Shown here piece after piece: positions 1 through 9,165 of a stretch of 64,000 bases of DNA (position 1 is the stretch's first letter; every line of letters begins with the position of its first letter). This DNA is from Alteromonas hispanica (GTDB taxonomy: Bacteria; Pseudomonadota; Gammaproteobacteria; Enterobacterales; Alteromonadaceae). Made by a program: the position numbers and the translations under genes. Where the stretch lies: NCBI RefSeq assembly GCF_010500915.1, contig NZ_JAAAWP010000010.1, positions 87,280 to 151,279 on the forward strand. The letters are read 5' to 3'. The notes beneath the pieces are model-generated. The model was not told where the DNA came from, made no database searches, and was given only the letters and a program-made list of their open reading frames with translations.

Positions 1-394
1 CGAAATGTTCAGTGAGTGGCCATTTTACCGTTCACGCCTATCAATGTTAGATATGGTGTTCCACAAAGCCGACCCTCGCATTAGTGAGGCGTATGACGAG
101 CGCCTAGTGCCAAAAGAGCTTAAACACTTCGGTGAAGCCCTACGTACTGAGCTAAAAGAAAGCATTTCTTCTTTACTCTCAATCACTGGCGAAAAAGACA
201 TTATGGCTAATGACCCTCAAGGCAAAGAGTCGATGGAAATTCGTGCAGCGTACTTGCAGCCTCTTCACTATCTGCAAATTGAATTGCTTGACCGCATTAG
301 AAAAGCAGGTGACGAGTCGCAAAATACCAGCTTAGAACGCGCCATGATGGTGACGATTGCAGGTATTGCTATTGGTATGCGTAATACTGGTTAA
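1..394 (+). CDS. ppc: Phosphoenolpyruvate carboxylase, C-terminal end (partial)
   Basis: This is the last 130 or so codons of PEP carboxylase, which carboxylates phosphoenolpyruvate to oxaloacetate and replenishes the TCA cycle in the cytoplasm. The gene enters from outside the window. The visible residues carry the family's C-terminal hallmarks: FSEWPFYRSRLSMLDMV, ADPRISEAYDERLV, and the terminal GMRNTG that closes PEPC proteins and is part of the active-site and effector region. The reading frame is open from the first base and ends in TAA at 392-394. A strong hairpin terminator follows. It is convergent with mdh, whose product consumes the same oxaloacetate. Identification is very secure from the terminal motif. 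Confidence 0.95.
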   Translation, partial: EMFSEWPFYRSRLSMLDMVFHKADPRISEAYDERLVPKELKHFGEALRTELKESISSLLSITGEKDIMANDPQGKESMEIRAAYLQPLHYLQIELLDRIRKAGDESQNTSLERAMMVTIAGIAIGMRNTG

Positions 395-420
395 TAAGTT
401 ATTTTAAGAAAGCACATCAA

Positions 421-447
421 AACCCGCGTTTAACGCGGGTTTTTTTA
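421..447 (+). terminator. Rho-independent terminator of ppc
   Basis: A perfect 10-bp stem (AACCCGCGTT / AACGCGGGTT) with a one-base spacer is followed directly by a run of T. It lies 26 bp after the ppc stop codon. Confidence 0.9.
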
Positions 448-603
448 TACCTCATTTTTCCCGCTTGCTCTATGTCTCTAACCTCCTATTAAATTGATAA
501 GCGTTAAGTCTTATTTTTTATTCGCAGTGAATCGATGCTATGCGGGGAATGCTTAAACTGGGAGGCTTGTGATTAGCAGGCTTTTACTCTTTCAAGAGCC
601 CGC

Positions 604-774
604 GCCTGGATGCGGTGGCGAAGCCTACAAGATGTAACAAAAAGGCTGGATACGTAAGGTCGTAACAGACTGTCTGCAGCAGGGATGCTGCAGCCAAGCC
701 TCCATGGATGGAATCTCGGCGTGTCTGTGTAGGCCTTACGTATCCAGCCTTTATTCGGCGGATGCAGCGCATCC
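604..774. repeat. Nested-palindrome intergenic element (REP/MITE-like)
   Basis: A perfect 19-bp inverted repeat (AAAGGCTGGATACGTAAGG at 641-659 and its complement at 734-752) encloses about 74 bp. Inside it is a second perfect 8-bp hairpin (CTGCAGCA 674-681 / TGCTGCAG 686-693). A third hairpin (GGATGC/GCATCC, 760-774) sits outside the right arm. GCCTACA at 623-629 can also pair with TGTAGGC at 728-734, which gives an alternative fold. It sits between the convergent genes ppc and mdh and has no coding potential I trust. The architecture is that of a dispersed intergenic palindromic element or small non-autonomous element; copy number elsewhere in the genome is unknown. Confidence 0.6.
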
Positions 775-787
775 ACCAACAGCCTAA

Positions 788-1726
788 TTAGCCGTTTACG
801 AAGTCTACGCCTAGCTTGATGTCGCCACGTAGGCCTTCAAGCATGTCGTTTTTCGCTTTTTCTTCAAATGCGCTTAGCTCGCCGTATGGCAAGATTTCTT
901 CAACACCGTTTGCACTTAAGCGAACTGGGTGAGCGAAGAATGCTGCGTCGTCGCTGTCGTCAGTTTGTACATAAGTGTACTCAACAACGTTCTCGCCTTG
1001 CATTGCTGCAACTAGAGATAAGCAGAAACGTGCTGCTGCTTGACCCATAGAAAGGGTTGCAGAACCGCCGCCCGCTTTCGCTTCAACAACTTCAGTACCC
1101 GCATTTTGGATACGAGTCGTTAGGCTAGCCACTTCTTCGTCTGTAAACTCAACACCTTCAACTTGTGAAAGAAGAGGTAGAATAGTTGTACCAGAGTGAC
1201 CACCAATTACCGGCACGTGCACAGAAGATACGTCTACACCTTTAAGCTCAGCAACAAAAGTTTCAGCGCGGATTACGTCTAGCGTAGTTACACCGAAAAG
1301 TTTGTTTTTGTTGTAAACGCCTTTTGCTTTAAGCGTTTCAGCTGCGATAGCAACTGTAGTATTAACTGGGTTGGTGATGATTCCAACACACGCGTCTGGA
1401 CAGTTATCAGCAACACCTTCAATAAGGTTTTTAACGATTCCAGCGTTGATGTTGAATAGATCAGAACGATCCATACCCGGCTTACGCGGCATACCAGCTG
1501 GAATAAGAACAACGTCTGATCCAGTTAGTGCACCAGCTAGGTCATCTTTACCGTGACCGGTTACTTTAACCGCAGTGGGGATGTGGCTTAAATCAACTGC
1601 AACACCAGGAACAACTGGCGCAACGTCATAAAGCGCTAAATCTGAACCTGCTGGCAATTGTGTTTTTAACAACAACGACAGCGCTTGACCGATACCACCT
1701 GCAGCACCTAACACGGCTACTTTCAT
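788..1726 (-). CDS. mdh: Malate dehydrogenase (NAD-dependent)
   Basis: A 312-residue malate dehydrogenase, which interconverts malate and oxaloacetate with NAD in the TCA cycle; the length equals that of the E. coli enzyme. Visible motifs are the Rossmann GAAGGIG (7-13), substrate-binding R81 and R87 in MPRKPGMDR, the catalytic pair D150 (TTLD) with R153, and catalytic H177 in GGHSGTT. The ATG at 1726 is preceded by AGGAG at good spacing. It is divergent from argR, an arrangement also found in enteric bacteria, and convergent with ppc. Nothing is unusual in the protein. Confidence 0.98.
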   Translation of the reverse strand: MKVAVLGAAGGIGQALSLLLKTQLPAGSDLALYDVAPVVPGVAVDLSHIPTAVKVTGHGKDDLAGALTGSDVVLIPAGMPRKPGMDRSDLFNINAGIVKNLIEGVADNCPDACVGIITNPVNTTVAIAAETLKAKGVYNKNKLFGVTTLDVIRAETFVAELKGVDVSSVHVPVIGGHSGTTILPLLSQVEGVEFTDEEVASLTTRIQNAGTEVVEAKAGGGSATLSMGQAAARFCLSLVAAMQGENVVEYTYVQTDDSDDAAFFAHPVRLSANGVEEILPYGELSAFEEKAKNDMLEGLRGDIKLGVDFVNG

Positions 1727-1753
1727 ACCATTTCTCCTATGGGATTACTCACG

Positions 1754-1782
1754 TATTTAAACGGAACGTCACACTAATGCAA
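1754..1782 (-). promoter_or_regulatory. Candidate sigma-70 promoter of mdh
   Basis: Reading the minus strand, TTGCAT (1782-1777), a 17-bp spacer and TAAATA (1759-1754) lie about 30 bp upstream of the mdh start. The match to consensus is moderate. The shared mdh-argR gap also holds half-site-like TGAAT/ATTCA sequences (around 1921-1928) that could be ArgR boxes, but they are too poor to call. Confidence 0.4.
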
Positions 1783-1986
1783 CGCGGGGGAAAACTCAAT
1801 CACCGGATCGTCTTATTGACGCCATAAACAGCGATTTTTTGTCAATATTCATTATCATGGATGATTATGCAAACAAATTGCCTAAAGTCCACCTGTGGGG
1901 CACAATATGCGAATAAAAACTGAATTCAGTTGTTTTGGCCATACCCTACTGGTTAAAACAACTAATGAGACAAAAAAGAGCGCTTA

Positions 1987-2451
1987 ATGGCTAACACAAA
2001 ACAAGAACAACTGATTAAAGCTTTCAAAGAAATACTTAAAGCTGAGAGCTACGGTTCACAAGGTGAAATAGTAGATGCCTTAAAGGCGCAAAACTTCGAC
2101 AATATTAGTCAGTCGAAAATATCAAGAATGCTCAGTAAGTTTGGCGCTGTACGCACCCGTAACGCTCGTGGAGACATGGTTTACTGCCTACCACCAGAGC
2201 TTGGAATGCCCACTGCCAAAAGCCCGTTAAAACAGCTTGTGCTTGATGTAGTACACAACAATGTAATGGTCATTATTAGAACCAGCCCAGGCGCAGCACA
2301 ACTTATTGCCAGGCTACTTGACTCGTTGAGTAAAAAAGATGGCGTACTGGGCACCATTGCTGGTGACGATACTATCTTTATCGCGCCTGCGGATGTTCAA
2401 AAAATAGAAGAGCTTCGTTTGCGTGTTGAAGACCTGTTCGACAACGTTTAA
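1987..2451 (+). CDS. argR: Arginine repressor ArgR
   Basis: A 154-residue ArgR, the arginine-responsive hexameric repressor of arginine biosynthesis and cofactor in XerCD recombination. The N-terminal winged helix (about 1-70) includes the recognition helix SQSKISRML (41-49). The C-terminal oligomerisation and arginine-binding half carries [11 protein letters not shown] (102-112) and [11 protein letters not shown] (122-132), where the paired aspartates contact arginine. The ATG at 1987 has only a weak AAGAG upstream, but the N-terminus aligns with family length. It is transcribed alone and ends at a strong hairpin. Divergence from mdh matches other gammaproteobacteria. Confidence 0.97.
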   Translation: MANTKQEQLIKAFKEILKAESYGSQGEIVDALKAQNFDNISQSKISRMLSKFGAVRTRNARGDMVYCLPPELGMPTAKSPLKQLVLDVVHNNVMVIIRTSPGAAQLIARLLDSLSKKDGVLGTIAGDDTIFIAPADVQKIEELRLRVEDLFDNV

Positions 2452-2465
2452 AGAGTCTCAATACA

Positions 2466-2526
2466 AAAAAGCCGCTTGCTAAATAAGTTTCTCGATAAGA
2501 GAAAACATATTTAACAGCGGCTTTTT
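2466..2526 (+). terminator. Terminator downstream of argR
   Basis: AAAAAGCCGCT at 2466-2476 pairs perfectly with AGCGGCTTTTT at 2516-2526. Inner arms TAAATA/TATTTA and TTTCTC/GAGAAA extend the fold. A and T runs on both sides make it potentially bidirectional, serving the convergent gene ending at 2668 as well. Confidence 0.8.
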
Positions 2527-2667
2527 CTATTTTAACTTTTTCTATTAAAGCGTTTTCATTAGCATAGACGCTGTTCAATGGTTTTTCGCTTTAGAAAGTC
2601 TTTAATCAAAAACTTTCAACGCGAGTGAACCAAAGTTCGCAGCGCTATACTTGCTCATGAAACTTGC

Positions 2668-3351
2668 TTATGAAATTAACTTTATCAAAGCGTCTGCTGC
2701 AGGGCGAGATGACGGTGGATTTTGCCCTGTTACAAGTAGTCCATCAGTACATACTTTTACTGCAAAATCGTCGGCGCTTTCAAACTTTCCGCCCTTGCTT
2801 TTCAACTCGTCTTCTACAAGATAAGGCACCACATCGGTTAACTGCATGGCCGCCTCTTCGCTATTTGAAAAGCCAGTTACAGCTTTTCCGTCAACTAAAA
2901 AACTGCCGTCAGGGTTCTTAACGTCTTTTAGCACAATAGGCGCATGACACACCGCACCTACTGGCTTATTCGCTGCAATGGTATCTTCGATGAGTTTGAT
3001 AGAATATGCATTGTCAGATAGGTCCCAAAGGGGACCGTGACCACCCGGATAAAACACCGCATCAAATTCTTCTGCACGCACATCTTCGAGTTGGATAGTA
3101 GAGGCAACGGCGCTTCGTGCCACGTCATCTTTAGTATAACGTATGGCATCGTCGGTCATGGCATCGTCGGAGAGGCTATTGGGGTCGATAGGTACCTGCC
3201 CCCCCATGGGAGACGCTAATGTAATAGAATAACCAGCGTCTTTAAATGCGTAATAAGGGGAAGCAAACTCCTCCAACCACATTCCCGTTTTATTGCCTGT
3301 ATCACCCATAATTTCGTGTGATGTCATTACCATAAGAATAGACTTTGACAT
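2668..3351 (-). CDS. DJ-1/PfpI family protein (Hsp31-like, class I glutamine amidotransferase fold)
   Basis: A 227-residue DJ-1/PfpI protein of the Hsp31-like branch; members act as glyoxalase III/deglycase-type enzymes, chaperones or proteases. The nucleophile elbow is GAVCHAP with C135 followed by H136, and an acidic E28 lies in WLEEFASPYYAF, completing the Cys-His-Glu arrangement typical of the family. YPGGHGPLWDL (101-111) is the characteristic loop. The start is supported by the near-perfect AAGGAGGTCAA just upstream. It stands alone between argR and a TonB receptor. Methylglyoxal or stress detoxification is inferred from the family; the exact substrate cannot be read from sequence. Confidence 0.85.
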   Translation of the reverse strand: MSKSILMVMTSHEIMGDTGNKTGMWLEEFASPYYAFKDAGYSITLASPMGGQVPIDPNSLSDDAMTDDAIRYTKDDVARSAVASTIQLEDVRAEEFDAVFYPGGHGPLWDLSDNAYSIKLIEDTIAANKPVGAVCHAPIVLKDVKNPDGSFLVDGKAVTGFSNSEEAAMQLTDVVPYLVEDELKSKGGKFESADDFAVKVCTDGLLVTGQNPPSSRPAADALIKLIS

Positions 3352-3420
3352 TTGACCTCCTTGCGTTGGTTTTCAGAATAAACTTATCAGTTCTTTCGTC
3401 CACACCTCACGATTAGATCA

Positions 3421-3457
3421 AAAAAAATGCCACACCCCATAAAGGGGAGTGGCATTT
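3421..3457 (-). terminator. Terminator of the TonB receptor gene
   Basis: On the minus strand AAATGCCAC-CCCC pairs with GGGG-GTGGCATTT (one bulge pair) and is followed by a T run, complementing the A run at 3421-3427. It lies 40 bp after the receptor stop codon. Confidence 0.85.
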
Positions 3458-3497
3458 CACACTACAAAGATTTTATATGGTTTTTAAACTATCACTA

Positions 3498-6400
3498 TTA
3501 GAAGCGGTAGTTAACACCAACACGCATTGTCCATAGTGAAGTATCACCATTAACAAAAGTTCTGTTATCAACATTATTGAATACAGTATTTGACGCTTCT
3601 TCTAATACGCCCCAATCGTCATTTAACAGGTTAGTGAAGTTATCAATAACGAAAAATGCGTTCGCAGAGTGATCTACGTTGAACGTAGGAAGGTCTTGAT
3701 AAACCGCTAAGTCAATCTTAGACCACCATGGTGCAGTTTCACCATTTCTCTGACCACCGATTGGAAGAATGTTGCCATTATCCAAGAATGGAGTGAAACC
3801 GAAAGTTTGGTTATCACGAACTCGGCCACCAACTTCGCGACGGTCATCACGTACCAAGCTGTAAACGTTACCAGACTGAATTACACCGAAAAGAGAGAAA
3901 CTCGTTTCGTACCCAGCGATAAACTCGTGGGTGTATCGGAAATCAACAGTAAAGCGATGTTCGATATTCCAGTCTGAAGTAGCAACTACTTGTTCATTTG
4001 GGTTGGTAAATGCACGGTTTTGATAGTTGGAGAACGCAACAGAGCTATTCATAGGCTGAACATCTTCAGCATCGTTATAGTTATAGCCGGTTGTAACTTG
4101 GATGCCATTGTCCCAAGACTTAGACATACTACCTGAAATACTAAGTGCTGTTGGATCTGGGTCAGCATTAGTAAGCACAAATGTCGCAGATCTTGGGCTA
4201 TCGTATACAATGTAACCTGTCGCGATATCGCCATTTGCAGTGTCAGTGCGCTCAGCCGTTTCTTCTAAGTCGCCACGAAGAACGATGGCTGAATCTTGGA
4301 AGATGCTGTAGATGATGTCTGCTTCGAAAACATAATCATTTTCAGTTACGTGTGTCATACCTAACGCAAATTTCCATTCGCTCGGAATATCAAAGTCAGG
4401 GTCTAAGTAGTTCAACTCAAAGTTAGAGCCGTTACCTAGTCTTGCTGCTTCTGCCATATCCTGAGGTACACCATAACCTGGGCCCACTGGAGCACCGTCT
4501 TCAACTTGTAGATAGTTGATGTCATCGTCAAACAAACTTCTTGAGCCATCTGTATAACCAAAACTTCTTCCACGAATACCCGTTTGAAGAGTGTTGGTAT
4601 TTGAGAAGTTGTTAGACAACCAAACATTCGGGTTACCGCCTGAGAACAAGCCAACACCACCGCGAATTTCGGTTGCATCAGATAACGTATAGTTCAAACC
4701 AAGACGTGGCTGAATAAGACCAACTCCGTCAAGGTTAGTTGAGTTGCTAAACCCATATTCTTGGACAAACCCAGGGTTTTCGTCTGGTGCATCGCTAGTT
4801 GTATACCACTCATAACGTAAACCTGCAGTCACTCTCAAATCATCTGTTAGGTAAAACTCGTCCTGAACATAGGCAGCGTTGATTTGGTAACCCCAATTCG
4901 CTGCAGCATCAGAAAGGTCACCTGCGTCATTAACGTCACCTGTTATGATTCCGTTATATTCATAACGAGAAGGTAACCCAGCGCGGAAGTTATCAATACC
5001 GTCGAAACGTAGTTCAGTCTCAGTATGTTGAACGAACAAGTTAAACACGTCTAAATCGTCACGCTCATAACCAAACGTTAAAGTATGACCGTTGTCGAAA
5101 TAATAGAAACCACGGAATATAAGGCTTAGCTGATCGTAGTTTAAGTCATTAGCTTGGCGACTGTCGTCTGAACCTAGGTAAACGGTGACATTGTCGAGAC
5201 CTTCACGACCAGTTAGCTCAACTTGTACTTCACCAAAGTCGTTTCCACCGACTGTTCCATCACCGGCAAGTGAAATTTGACGGTTATCAACATCTAAGTA
5301 GTTAATACGCAATTCGGTTGAGAACTTATCAGTCCAGTCAGAGTAGAACGATGCTGCATATGACTGCATTTCTGTTCCACGCTCATACAAATGCTCTTGG
5401 AACTCAAATTCGTTACCATCGCCATCCGATTGTGTAAAGTTGTTACCATCGTTGTAGTTGTAAGCAAATTCAGCACGATGACTATCGTTGATGTTCCAGT
5501 CTAGCTTGATGAGTATTTTATCATCTTCGTTATCTAGACTTGTTGGAATTGTGCCGGTTTGGAAGCCGTATAAGTCATTTGCGATTTGAACGATTTCGTC
5601 AAGTTCGCCTTGCGTTACGTCGACTGTATTAAGCGCACCAGAACCAATTGGACCACGGTTAAATAAGTTAGAACCTTGGAAAGTTTCATAAGCAGCGTAG
5701 ATGAAAAGCTTGTCTTTAATTAGCGGAGCGCCAATTTCGAAACCATAACGAACTTCATCGAAGCTACCTAACTCTACATCTTCGCCTTGTAAAGAGTCGC
5801 CACGCATAGAGTCGCTTGTGTAATCAACAAACACTGAACCGTGAATTTCGTTGGTACCTGACTTGGTAACCGCATTGATGTTACAGGCCGTGAAACCGCC
5901 ATAAATTACTTCAAATGGAGCTAGTTCTACCGTTACACCTTGAATTGAATCGAATGGGAAAGGTTGCCTTTCTGTAGGGTAGCCATTGCCGTTCAAACCA
6001 AACAAATCGTTTTGACGAACACCATCAACAGTTAAACTGTTGAAACGAGGGTTTTTACCTGCACACTGAATGCCGTCAGATCCACCTTCGTCAACGTATA
6101 AGCGTGGGTCAACACGAATTACGTCGTTGATGTTACGGTTGATAGCAGGAACTTTCTGTAGGTCAGATAAATCGAAGTTTGCTGCTGGGCTACTTTTACC
6201 GAAATAGACACTTGAGATTTGCGAACCAGTCACTGAGATTCTTTCAATGTCTTGACCTTGTGCTGAAAGTGCTACGTTAATTGGCAACTCTTCGCCTAAG
6301 TCGACATATAGGTCAGTAATGGTTTTGTCTTCGAACTTATCAGAGTCAATCATTACCGTGTAAGGTCCACCAACGCGCAGGCCTTTCGCGTTGAATTGGC

Positions 6401-6605
6401 CAGACTCATTTACTGTTACGGTTTTTGTAGAGCCCGAAGGTGTGTGAATAATTGTGATCTGAGTACCTGCTGCTGGGCTACCTTGAGGTCCGACAATTTG
6501 ACCAGTCATTGCTGACGTAGTTACCTGAGCCATTGCTGCAGAAGATAATCCCGCAGTTACTGCAACCGCAATCGCAACGCGACTGAGTTTGGTTTTAAAG
6601 TTCAT
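3498..6605 (-). CDS. Oar-like TonB-dependent outer-membrane receptor
   Basis: A 1035-residue outer-membrane receptor. A signal peptide ends at AMA-QV (about 26). A carboxypeptidase-regulatory-like beta-sandwich (about 30-110; GQIVGPQGSPAAGTQI, FNAKGLRVGGPYTV) precedes the plug (about 125-250; FNSLTVDGVRQND, NAVTKSGTNEIHGSV). The remainder is a long beta-barrel ending in MRVGVNYRF, with the terminal Phe used for outer-membrane insertion. This order is that of Oar-type receptors, which import large substrates such as peptides or proteins; the cargo here is unknown. It is monocistronic with its own terminator and is divergent from the PhnD-like/membrane gene pair, which may sense the same ligand. 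The 375-bp gap upstream (6606-6981) holds a palindromic operator candidate and otherwise only AT-rich sequence. Confidence 0.9.
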   Translation of the reverse strand: MNFKTKLSRVAIAVAVTAGLSSAAMAQVTTSAMTGQIVGPQGSPAAGTQITIIHTPSGSTKTVTVNESGQFNAKGLRVGGPYTVMIDSDKFEDKTITDLYVDLGEELPINVALSAQGQDIERISVTGSQISSVYFGKSSPAANFDLSDLQKVPAINRNINDVIRVDPRLYVDEGGSDGIQCAGKNPRFNSLTVDGVRQNDLFGLNGNGYPTERQPFPFDSIQGVTVELAPFEVIYGGFTACNINAVTKSGTNEIHGSVFVDYTSDSMRGDSLQGEDVELGSFDEVRYGFEIGAPLIKDKLFIYAAYETFQGSNLFNRGPIGSGALNTVDVTQGELDEIVQIANDLYGFQTGTIPTSLDNEDDKILIKLDWNINDSHRAEFAYNYNDGNNFTQSDGDGNEFEFQEHLYERGTEMQSYAASFYSDWTDKFSTELRINYLDVDNRQISLAGDGTVGGNDFGEVQVELTGREGLDNVTVYLGSDDSRQANDLNYDQLSLIFRGFYYFDNGHTLTFGYERDDLDVFNLFVQHTETELRFDGIDNFRAGLPSRYEYNGIITGDVNDAGDLSDAAANWGYQINAAYVQDEFYLTDDLRVTAGLRYEWYTTSDAPDENPGFVQEYGFSNSTNLDGVGLIQPRLGLNYTLSDATEIRGGVGLFSGGNPNVWLSNNFSNTNTLQTGIRGRSFGYTDGSRSLFDDDINYLQVEDGAPVGPGYGVPQDMAEAARLGNGSNFELNYLDPDFDIPSEWKFALGMTHVTENDYVFEADIIYSIFQDSAIVLRGDLEETAERTDTANGDIATGYIVYDSPRSATFVLTNADPDPTALSISGSMSKSWDNGIQVTTGYNYNDAEDVQPMNSSVAFSNYQNRAFTNPNEQVVATSDWNIEHRFTVDFRYTHEFIAGYETSFSLFGVIQSGNVYSLVRDDRREVGGRVRDNQTFGFTPFLDNGNILPIGGQRNGETAPWWSKIDLAVYQDLPTFNVDHSANAFFVIDNFTNLLNDDWGVLEEASNTVFNNVDNRTFVNGDTSLWTMRVGVNYRF

Positions 6606-6781
6606 GTGTGTTTCCCTATTGTTTACAATTCTTTCGGGGCAGACTATTTAAATTATTTTGCCTACCACCTGACGTAATGCTAAGAACCATTCAGATTCTC
6701 TTCGAGGTTCATGTCAATTTTATTACAACTTTGCATTTTTATTTAGCTGCAGTCGTTGTGATAAGTAACTTGGCAACACAT

Positions 6782-6807
6782 TTAACTTGACCAAACGGTC
6801 AGGTTAA
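6782..6807. promoter_or_regulatory. Palindromic operator candidate (TetR-type)
   Basis: The site reads TTAAC-T-TGACC-AAAC-GGTCA-G-GTTAA, a 26-bp dyad with perfect 5-bp inner and outer arms. Its size and TGACC-N4-GGTCA core are typical of TetR-family operators. It lies in the gap shared by the TonB receptor (minus) and the PhnD-like gene (plus). A related core recurs at 11028-11063. Confidence 0.5.
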
Positions 6808-6981
6808 TTTACTTATTATTGTTGTTTTCAGTTTTTGTCACTTACCGCTCATATTTTTGGCACACACCCAACTAATAAACAGCGTTTATCAAAAATCAGG
6901 TTTATCTATAAAAACACATTGCTTTTCATACAGATGACATAATAAAATAAACTTACCTATTGCAATAAATAACCTTAACTG

Positions 6982-7875
6982 ATGAAATCGCTTTATAAAT
7001 CGTTAATTCATTTGGTCGTTTTTTTGACGAATTTCAGAATTATTGCATCAGGAAAGTGGTTATTATTTATTATTGCAGCGTTTGCTTGCGGTACGGTTAA
7101 CTATTTTTCATATAGCCCTGCCTACAATGACATCCCTCCACAAACTGGTCAATATTTATCCTGCAACACACCACTTTCGGGAAATGCAGATCGTTTCTCA
7201 GTCTATTTAACAGATAGCCGCATCGCACAACTGGCAACCGAGAAAATCTGTAACAATACTGTCATAAAACGGCAATATGGCGAAGTAAGAGTCATTATTG
7301 GTCAGAGCGATTACGACACCTTCAGATATATCAATCATGGGGTTGTCGACTTAGCGCTGGTCAAAAAGAACGTAGTAGACGCTTTTGCAGCTGACGAAAT
7401 ATACGGGCTAACGCCTGTAGCGTCGCACCCAGACTACGGCGCTTATTTTATATCCTTACGTGAAAAGCCAAAGCTTGAAAAAGAGTATTTGCTGGGTAAA
7501 ACCATTGGTCTGCTTGATTACCCAAGCAGCCGCTCTGGTCATATAGTGCCGAAGACCGTATTGCAGCGTTTAAGTTTAAGCGATAACAATGTAGACATTG
7601 CTTACTATAGCTCACACCAAGAGCTCAGACGCGCACTGCTTGCTGGCGAGGTTGATATCATTTCGTCTTATTGGGCTAAAGACGACGAAAGCAGGTTGTC
7701 TAAAAATTACATTACTCCGCTAATGCTTCAGGTAAGCGGTATGCAGTGGTATCTAAAAATGCAGTCTCAAAACACTGACCTGTTTTGCGCTATGCAAACC
7801 GTAATTCATGACATCGCTATGGCACACCCCAGGCCTTATTATAAAAATATAGAGTTAGAGGAAGGATGCCCATGA
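6982..7875 (+). CDS. Membrane-anchored PhnD-like periplasmic binding protein
   Basis: A 297-residue protein with one hydrophobic segment (about 24-43) and then a periplasmic domain of the type 2 periplasmic-binding fold resembling PhnD/phosphonate-binding proteins. Diagnostic stretches are FRYINHGVVDLALVKKNVV and LLGKTIGLLDYPSSRSGHIVP, then RRALLAGEVDIISSYW. There is no lipobox, and no ABC permease or ATPase gene follows. A sensory role is therefore more likely than uptake. Its stop overlaps the start of the next gene as ATGA, which predicts translational coupling and a complex between the two products. The divergent Oar-like receptor suggests they respond to the same extracellular material. 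The function is inferred, not shown. Confidence 0.7.
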   Translation: MKSLYKSLIHLVVFLTNFRIIASGKWLLFIIAAFACGTVNYFSYSPAYNDIPPQTGQYLSCNTPLSGNADRFSVYLTDSRIAQLATEKICNNTVIKRQYGEVRVIIGQSDYDTFRYINHGVVDLALVKKNVVDAFAADEIYGLTPVASHPDYGAYFISLREKPKLEKEYLLGKTIGLLDYPSSRSGHIVPKTVLQRLSLSDNNVDIAYYSSHQELRRALLAGEVDIISSYWAKDDESRLSKNYITPLMLQVSGMQWYLKMQSQNTDLFCAMQTVIHDIAMAHPRPYYKNIELEEGCP

Positions 7876-8873
7876 ACAGCAAATCCGTGAAAACCATCAC
7901 CTCTACTGATATTGCTAAACGATTTTCATTTAAATCAACGCCAAGGATTGTAGTTAACGCGCTTTTACTGATTACTGTATTGCAAGGCATTTCCTTGGTA
8001 AGTCAATTATTCGCATATCAAGCGTCGTTACACGAGGCAATAGACAAAGTAGAGCGAAGAATAAGTCTCGATAGTGCTTTTTTAGATGTGGGGAATCAAA
8101 CATTAAACACGCCGGTGAATAGCTACGCTATTTTTCGATATATCAATACCCTAAACGCTAAACTCATGGAAGAAGGTTACCCTGTTTTAGTCAACGCAAT
8201 TCAAAGCGTGACTTACACTAGCGAAGAACTCGACAAAGCACGCTACCCTCGCAGCTATACAACTCTGTTAAAAAATGCTGAACAAGAGATAGAAATCGAA
8301 ATCGTGAGTAAACCTGTTTCTCATGCACTTGCATTTAGCTGGATAGCATTACTAGCCGCTCTGTGTTTAGTACCCGTATTCGCGCTCAATACGCGAAAAA
8401 CAGCCAAGCAAAAAGCGCAGCAAGTGCAAGACGCGCTTCCTCCAACACCGAAGCTTATTATTAACCTTCAGGATAAAACCATATCAAATGGCGTTACCGA
8501 TAAAGCGGTGACGTTACAAAACAAACCATTGTGTTTTTACACCGCACTAGTCAGATTTTGTATAGAGAACCCGGGGCATCCATTGCCCGTGCACAAAGAC
8601 GTACCCAATGAACTCATTGCATTAGCGAACCGAAGCTTTGGTCGTCTCATTGAATTGGGCCATACAAAGCGAAAAAGACCCGACTTCAACGCTAATTTAG
8701 ATAAAACGCTTAGTGAAATACGCGCCGCGCTCGACGATGTATTCACAGGTTTTAATGAAGAGAAAGAGACGTATTATCCCCCTAGAGCCCAGGGAGAAGG
8801 GTCGCGTTCAAAACAGCACTCCTACGCGTTACCCAAAATACAACTTGATGATATAGAGATAATTGGAAATTGA
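7872..8873 (+). CDS. Two-helix membrane protein with cytoplasmic domain, partner of the PhnD-like protein
   Basis: I do not recognise a named family. Starting at the ATG that overlaps the upstream stop (ATGA, with AGGAAGG about 7 bp before it), the product is 333 residues; an in-frame ATG at 7866 sits too close to the ribosome site. It has a membrane helix at about 25-48, a periplasmic loop of about 100 residues, and a second helix at about 150-172. A soluble cytoplasmic part of about 160 residues follows. That part contains a stretch starting LIINLQDKTISNG and running into KPLCFYTALVRFCIENPG, then GRLIELGHTKRKRPDF. The layout is compatible with a ToxR/CadC-like membrane regulator, and the cytoplasmic region has a winged-helix flavour, but I cannot confirm DNA binding. 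Confidence 0.65.
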   Translation: MNSKSVKTITSTDIAKRFSFKSTPRIVVNALLLITVLQGISLVSQLFAYQASLHEAIDKVERRISLDSAFLDVGNQTLNTPVNSYAIFRYINTLNAKLMEEGYPVLVNAIQSVTYTSEELDKARYPRSYTTLLKNAEQEIEIEIVSKPVSHALAFSWIALLAALCLVPVFALNTRKTAKQKAQQVQDALPPTPKLIINLQDKTISNGVTDKAVTLQNKPLCFYTALVRFCIENPGHPLPVHKDVPNELIALANRSFGRLIELGHTKRKRPDFNANLDKTLSEIRAALDDVFTGFNEEKETYYPPRAQGEGSRSKQHSYALPKIQLDDIEIIGN

Positions 8874-9165
8874 GTTTTGCGTCGCTGCGTAAAAACTGTA
8901 TTGGAAAGAAAGCATGGCGTGACGCTGTTTGGGAAATCACTTGGCTGAATTTCATACAAGCAAGGTTAAAAGAACTAATTTATTGACCAACTGGATAACT
9001 TTGACAGGTTTGCATTAACGAACCGCAATACCTTGAAAAATAGGTGTACTTTTCACTAAAACGGAAGCAAAGACCGATCCAAAATACTAGGCTGCGTGAA
9101 TATATCATTGATTCGCGAGGGCTAAGCGCGTATCTTTGCACCAACAAAATCAGCTTTTTAGTACT

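Noticed and set aside
573..779. Possible small proteins in the ppc-mdh gap
   Set aside because: They overlap the palindromic element, lack ribosome sites and have no protein-like composition.
1906..1930. ArgR boxes in the mdh-argR gap
   Set aside because: Only half-site similarity; no 18-bp ARG box with acceptable arms could be read.
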